Shown piece after piece: positions 4,682 to 6,116 of a stretch of DNA of 6,116 bases. The DNA comes from Draconibacterium sp. (GTDB lineage: Bacteria > Bacteroidota > Bacteroidia > Bacteroidales > Prolixibacteraceae). The DNA lies in NCBI GenBank assembly GCA_015493625.1, contig WGCT01000392.1, positions 1 through 6,116 of the forward strand. Direction: 5' to 3'. Below the pieces are notes generated by a model that did no database searches, was not told where the DNA came from, and saw nothing but the letters and a program-made list of their open reading frames with translations. Position numbers and translations under genes: made by a program. The first letter of the stretch is position 1; each line of letters opens with the position of its first letter.

Positions 4682-6116
4682 TTATTTTTTTATTAGTCCA
4701 ATTGTGAAATTCATTTCTGTATCAATTCCTTTTAAAAAATCATTAATTGTAGGTTCAACTTTAAAATCAGGTATAACGCCTGTTCCTTTTTTTTGTCCAC
4801 CAACATCAAGTGCAAATCTTACAATCGGGATTTCAATTTCTATTTTAGTATTTGGTAGTGTCAAGGAAAATGAATATCCACTGGTATTTCCGTAATAACC
4901 ACCGCCAACTTCTTCACCAATAAATGTTGCTTTTGTATAATTCTTTACCAATGAACAAAATTCAGCTCCACCAGAATATGTTACGCCTCCTGCTAATATA
5001 TATAAATTACCCAAATAGGGATATTTTTGAGGTTTTGCAGGTTTCTAAATTTTTAGTTTTCTGATAAATTTTCCCGTCCTTTTATCATAATCGAATTCTT
5101 TATTAATCAATTTTTCAAATTCTTTATGGTCTTTTGGATCAGAATAGTCTGTGTATTGGTAAAATGAATAATGATTATTGTTTGTTTCCACATATTTGTA
5201 TTTAGTGTAAGGTTTGTCTGTAAGAAACGAAAAAAGATAATCTTCATAACCTTCTGTTCCTCCACCATTTTTTCTAACATCAATAATCAAATTGTTAATA
5301 TTCTTATTCCTAATTTCTTTAAAACTTGATCTAATAAATTTATGGAAATTTATTCTTGCATCTTTGTATTCGTTGCTATTAAAAGTTTGTATAGTTAAAA
5401 TTCCTATCCCATTTTCTATTTTAAATTCAATAGGAAAATTAGCTTTATTCTTGCTGTTTCTGAAATCTTTAAAATAATTGACTAAAACACCTATCGAACA
5501 AGGTTGAATTGTAAGAGTTTTAATTGCACCCGTTGGGGATTTTACTTTTATTTTAAAATTTTTTGGTTTCCAATCAAAAGTTCTAGCATATAATTTTGAA
5601 AACCCAACATCATCTAACCAACGATATTTTGATGTAGTGATATAACCGTCAGAAGCAAATGTTTTAAATATTTGTTTAATTACATTATCTATTTCAATAC
5701 CATTTATTTCCAATAATTCATATCCATTCAGATTATTTTTGCTCTTTTTATTGGAATTATATAAATAAGGTTTATTATCGATAAATTTCACTAAAAAAGG
5801 GAAATATTTCCCTTTTTTATAAAGTATTCTAGTGGTTTCGTCCGAAAGTGAAATGTCGCAATGGTCTTCATTGGTTATTTCAATAATCGGTGCTATAATA
5901 TTATAAAATTCAAGTTCTGTTAAACTATCCTTTTCATTTATTTTATTTAAAATTTTTTGTTTTAAATTATAATAGTCACTTTCAGTAGTATACCAAAATA
6001 AACCCGTATGTGCTTCTTCTAATGCATTTGTGAGGATATTAAAATCTTCAATTAGATTTTCTTTATTATATCTCTTTATCCAACTAACATAGCCTTTTTC
6101 AGTAGCATAGCTATAA
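4682..6116 (-). pseudogene. S41-family (C-terminal processing) peptidase, interrupted by an in-frame TAG; 5' end outside window
   Basis: The reading frame is open from the right edge (first full codon at 6115) for 356 codons, meets TAG at 5047-5045, then continues in the same frame for 120 residues to TAA at 4682. The protein before the stop has an EEAHTGLFWY motif and a NEDHCDISLS segment typical of S41 N-terminal regions, a KYFPFLVKFIDNKPYL strand pair, a PDZ-like LNGYELLEINGIEIDNV, and NLIIDVRKNGGG, the S41 core motif. After the stop come LYILAGGVTYSGGAEF, holding the expected nucleophile Ser (codon 4973-4975), and FIGEEVGGGYYGNTSG. The catalytic Ser is thus lost if translation stops. Apparent starts at 5791 (GTG) and 5014 (TTG) are not real, since homology runs through both. 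Eleven of twelve arginines are AGA/AGG. It converges with the M23-like gene. It could be a pseudogene, a sequencing error, or recoded; the N-terminus with any signal peptide is not seen. Confidence 0.88.
5045..5047 (-). other. In-frame amber stop codon within the S41 peptidase frame
   Basis: The codons read AAA CTA AAA ATT TAG AAA CCT GCA AAA, i.e. KLKI, stop, KPAK. Both sides are in one frame and both resemble a single S41 peptidase, so no frameshift is needed. Single-base changes would turn TAG into TGG, CAG, AAG, GAG, TTG, TCG, TAT or TAC; which was ancestral cannot be told. Confidence 0.85.

Noticed and set aside
4682..5014. Separate 110-residue gene starting with TTG at 5014
   Set aside because: It is in the same frame as the S41 fragment before the TAG and lacks its own promoter; KPAKPQKYPY joins the stop to this stretch as ordinary S41 sequence.
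5045..5791. Separate gene starting with GTG at 5791
   Set aside because: The same frame stays open upstream to the window edge and encodes typical S41 N-terminal sequence (EEAHTGLFWY, NEDHCDISL, KGKYFPFL), so 5791 is an internal valine.
1..6116. CRISPR array, tRNA/rRNA gene, insertion sequence, or a defence or secondary-metabolite system
   Set aside because: I looked on both strands and found no regularly spaced longer repeats, clover-leaf sequence, transposase, or defence-gene motifs.

Overview
The window looks like chromosomal DNA from a member of the Bacteroidota, probably a free-living or gut Bacteroidia (Marinilabiliales/Prolixibacteraceae-like; this finer placement is a guess from protein style). 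The reasons are good matches to the Bacteroidota -7 promoter element TAnnTTTG 13 to 30 bp or so upstream of several genes, A/T-rich leaders without Shine-Dalgarno sequences, and a gene set of families common in that phylum (short-form CstA, CBM9-like protein, DUF4268, XRE-DUF4870, S41 peptidase with a GEEVGGGYYGNTSG-type motif).

Layout from left to right: (1) 1-382, minus strand, the N-terminal 127 residues of an XRE-type regulator fused to a membrane DUF4870-like domain, cut by the window edge. (2) 383-682, noncoding, holding this regulator's promoter and three 11-bp-phased GTCAT repeats that resemble an OmpR/PhoB-type operator. (3) 683-2116, minus, a 477-residue CstA-family transporter. (4) 2117-2287, its promoter and a degenerate palindromic element. 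(5) 2288-2938, minus, a CBM9-like protein without a signal peptide. (6) 2939-3086, promoter and hairpins. (7) 3087-3563, minus, a DUF4268 protein. (8) 3564-3696, a divergent intergenic region with a promoter and an inverted repeat. (9) 3697-4575, plus, a secreted M23/LytM-fold protein that appears to have lost its zinc ligands. (10) 4682-6116, minus, an S41-family peptidase gene open to the right edge but broken by one in-frame TAG at 5045-5047.

The genes do not form an obvious operon or pathway. The four central genes (683-4575) share a housekeeping-like codon style in which arginine is mostly CGN. The two edge genes (XRE-DUF4870 and S41) are more A/T-rich and encode arginine almost entirely with AGA/AGG, which suggests a different history. 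I see no CRISPR array, RNA gene, insertion sequence or defence system. The observations most worth checking are the in-frame amber codon in the S41 gene, the PhoB-box-like triple repeat, the catalytically dead-looking LytM protein, and the overlapping hairpins at the DUF4268 stop codon.
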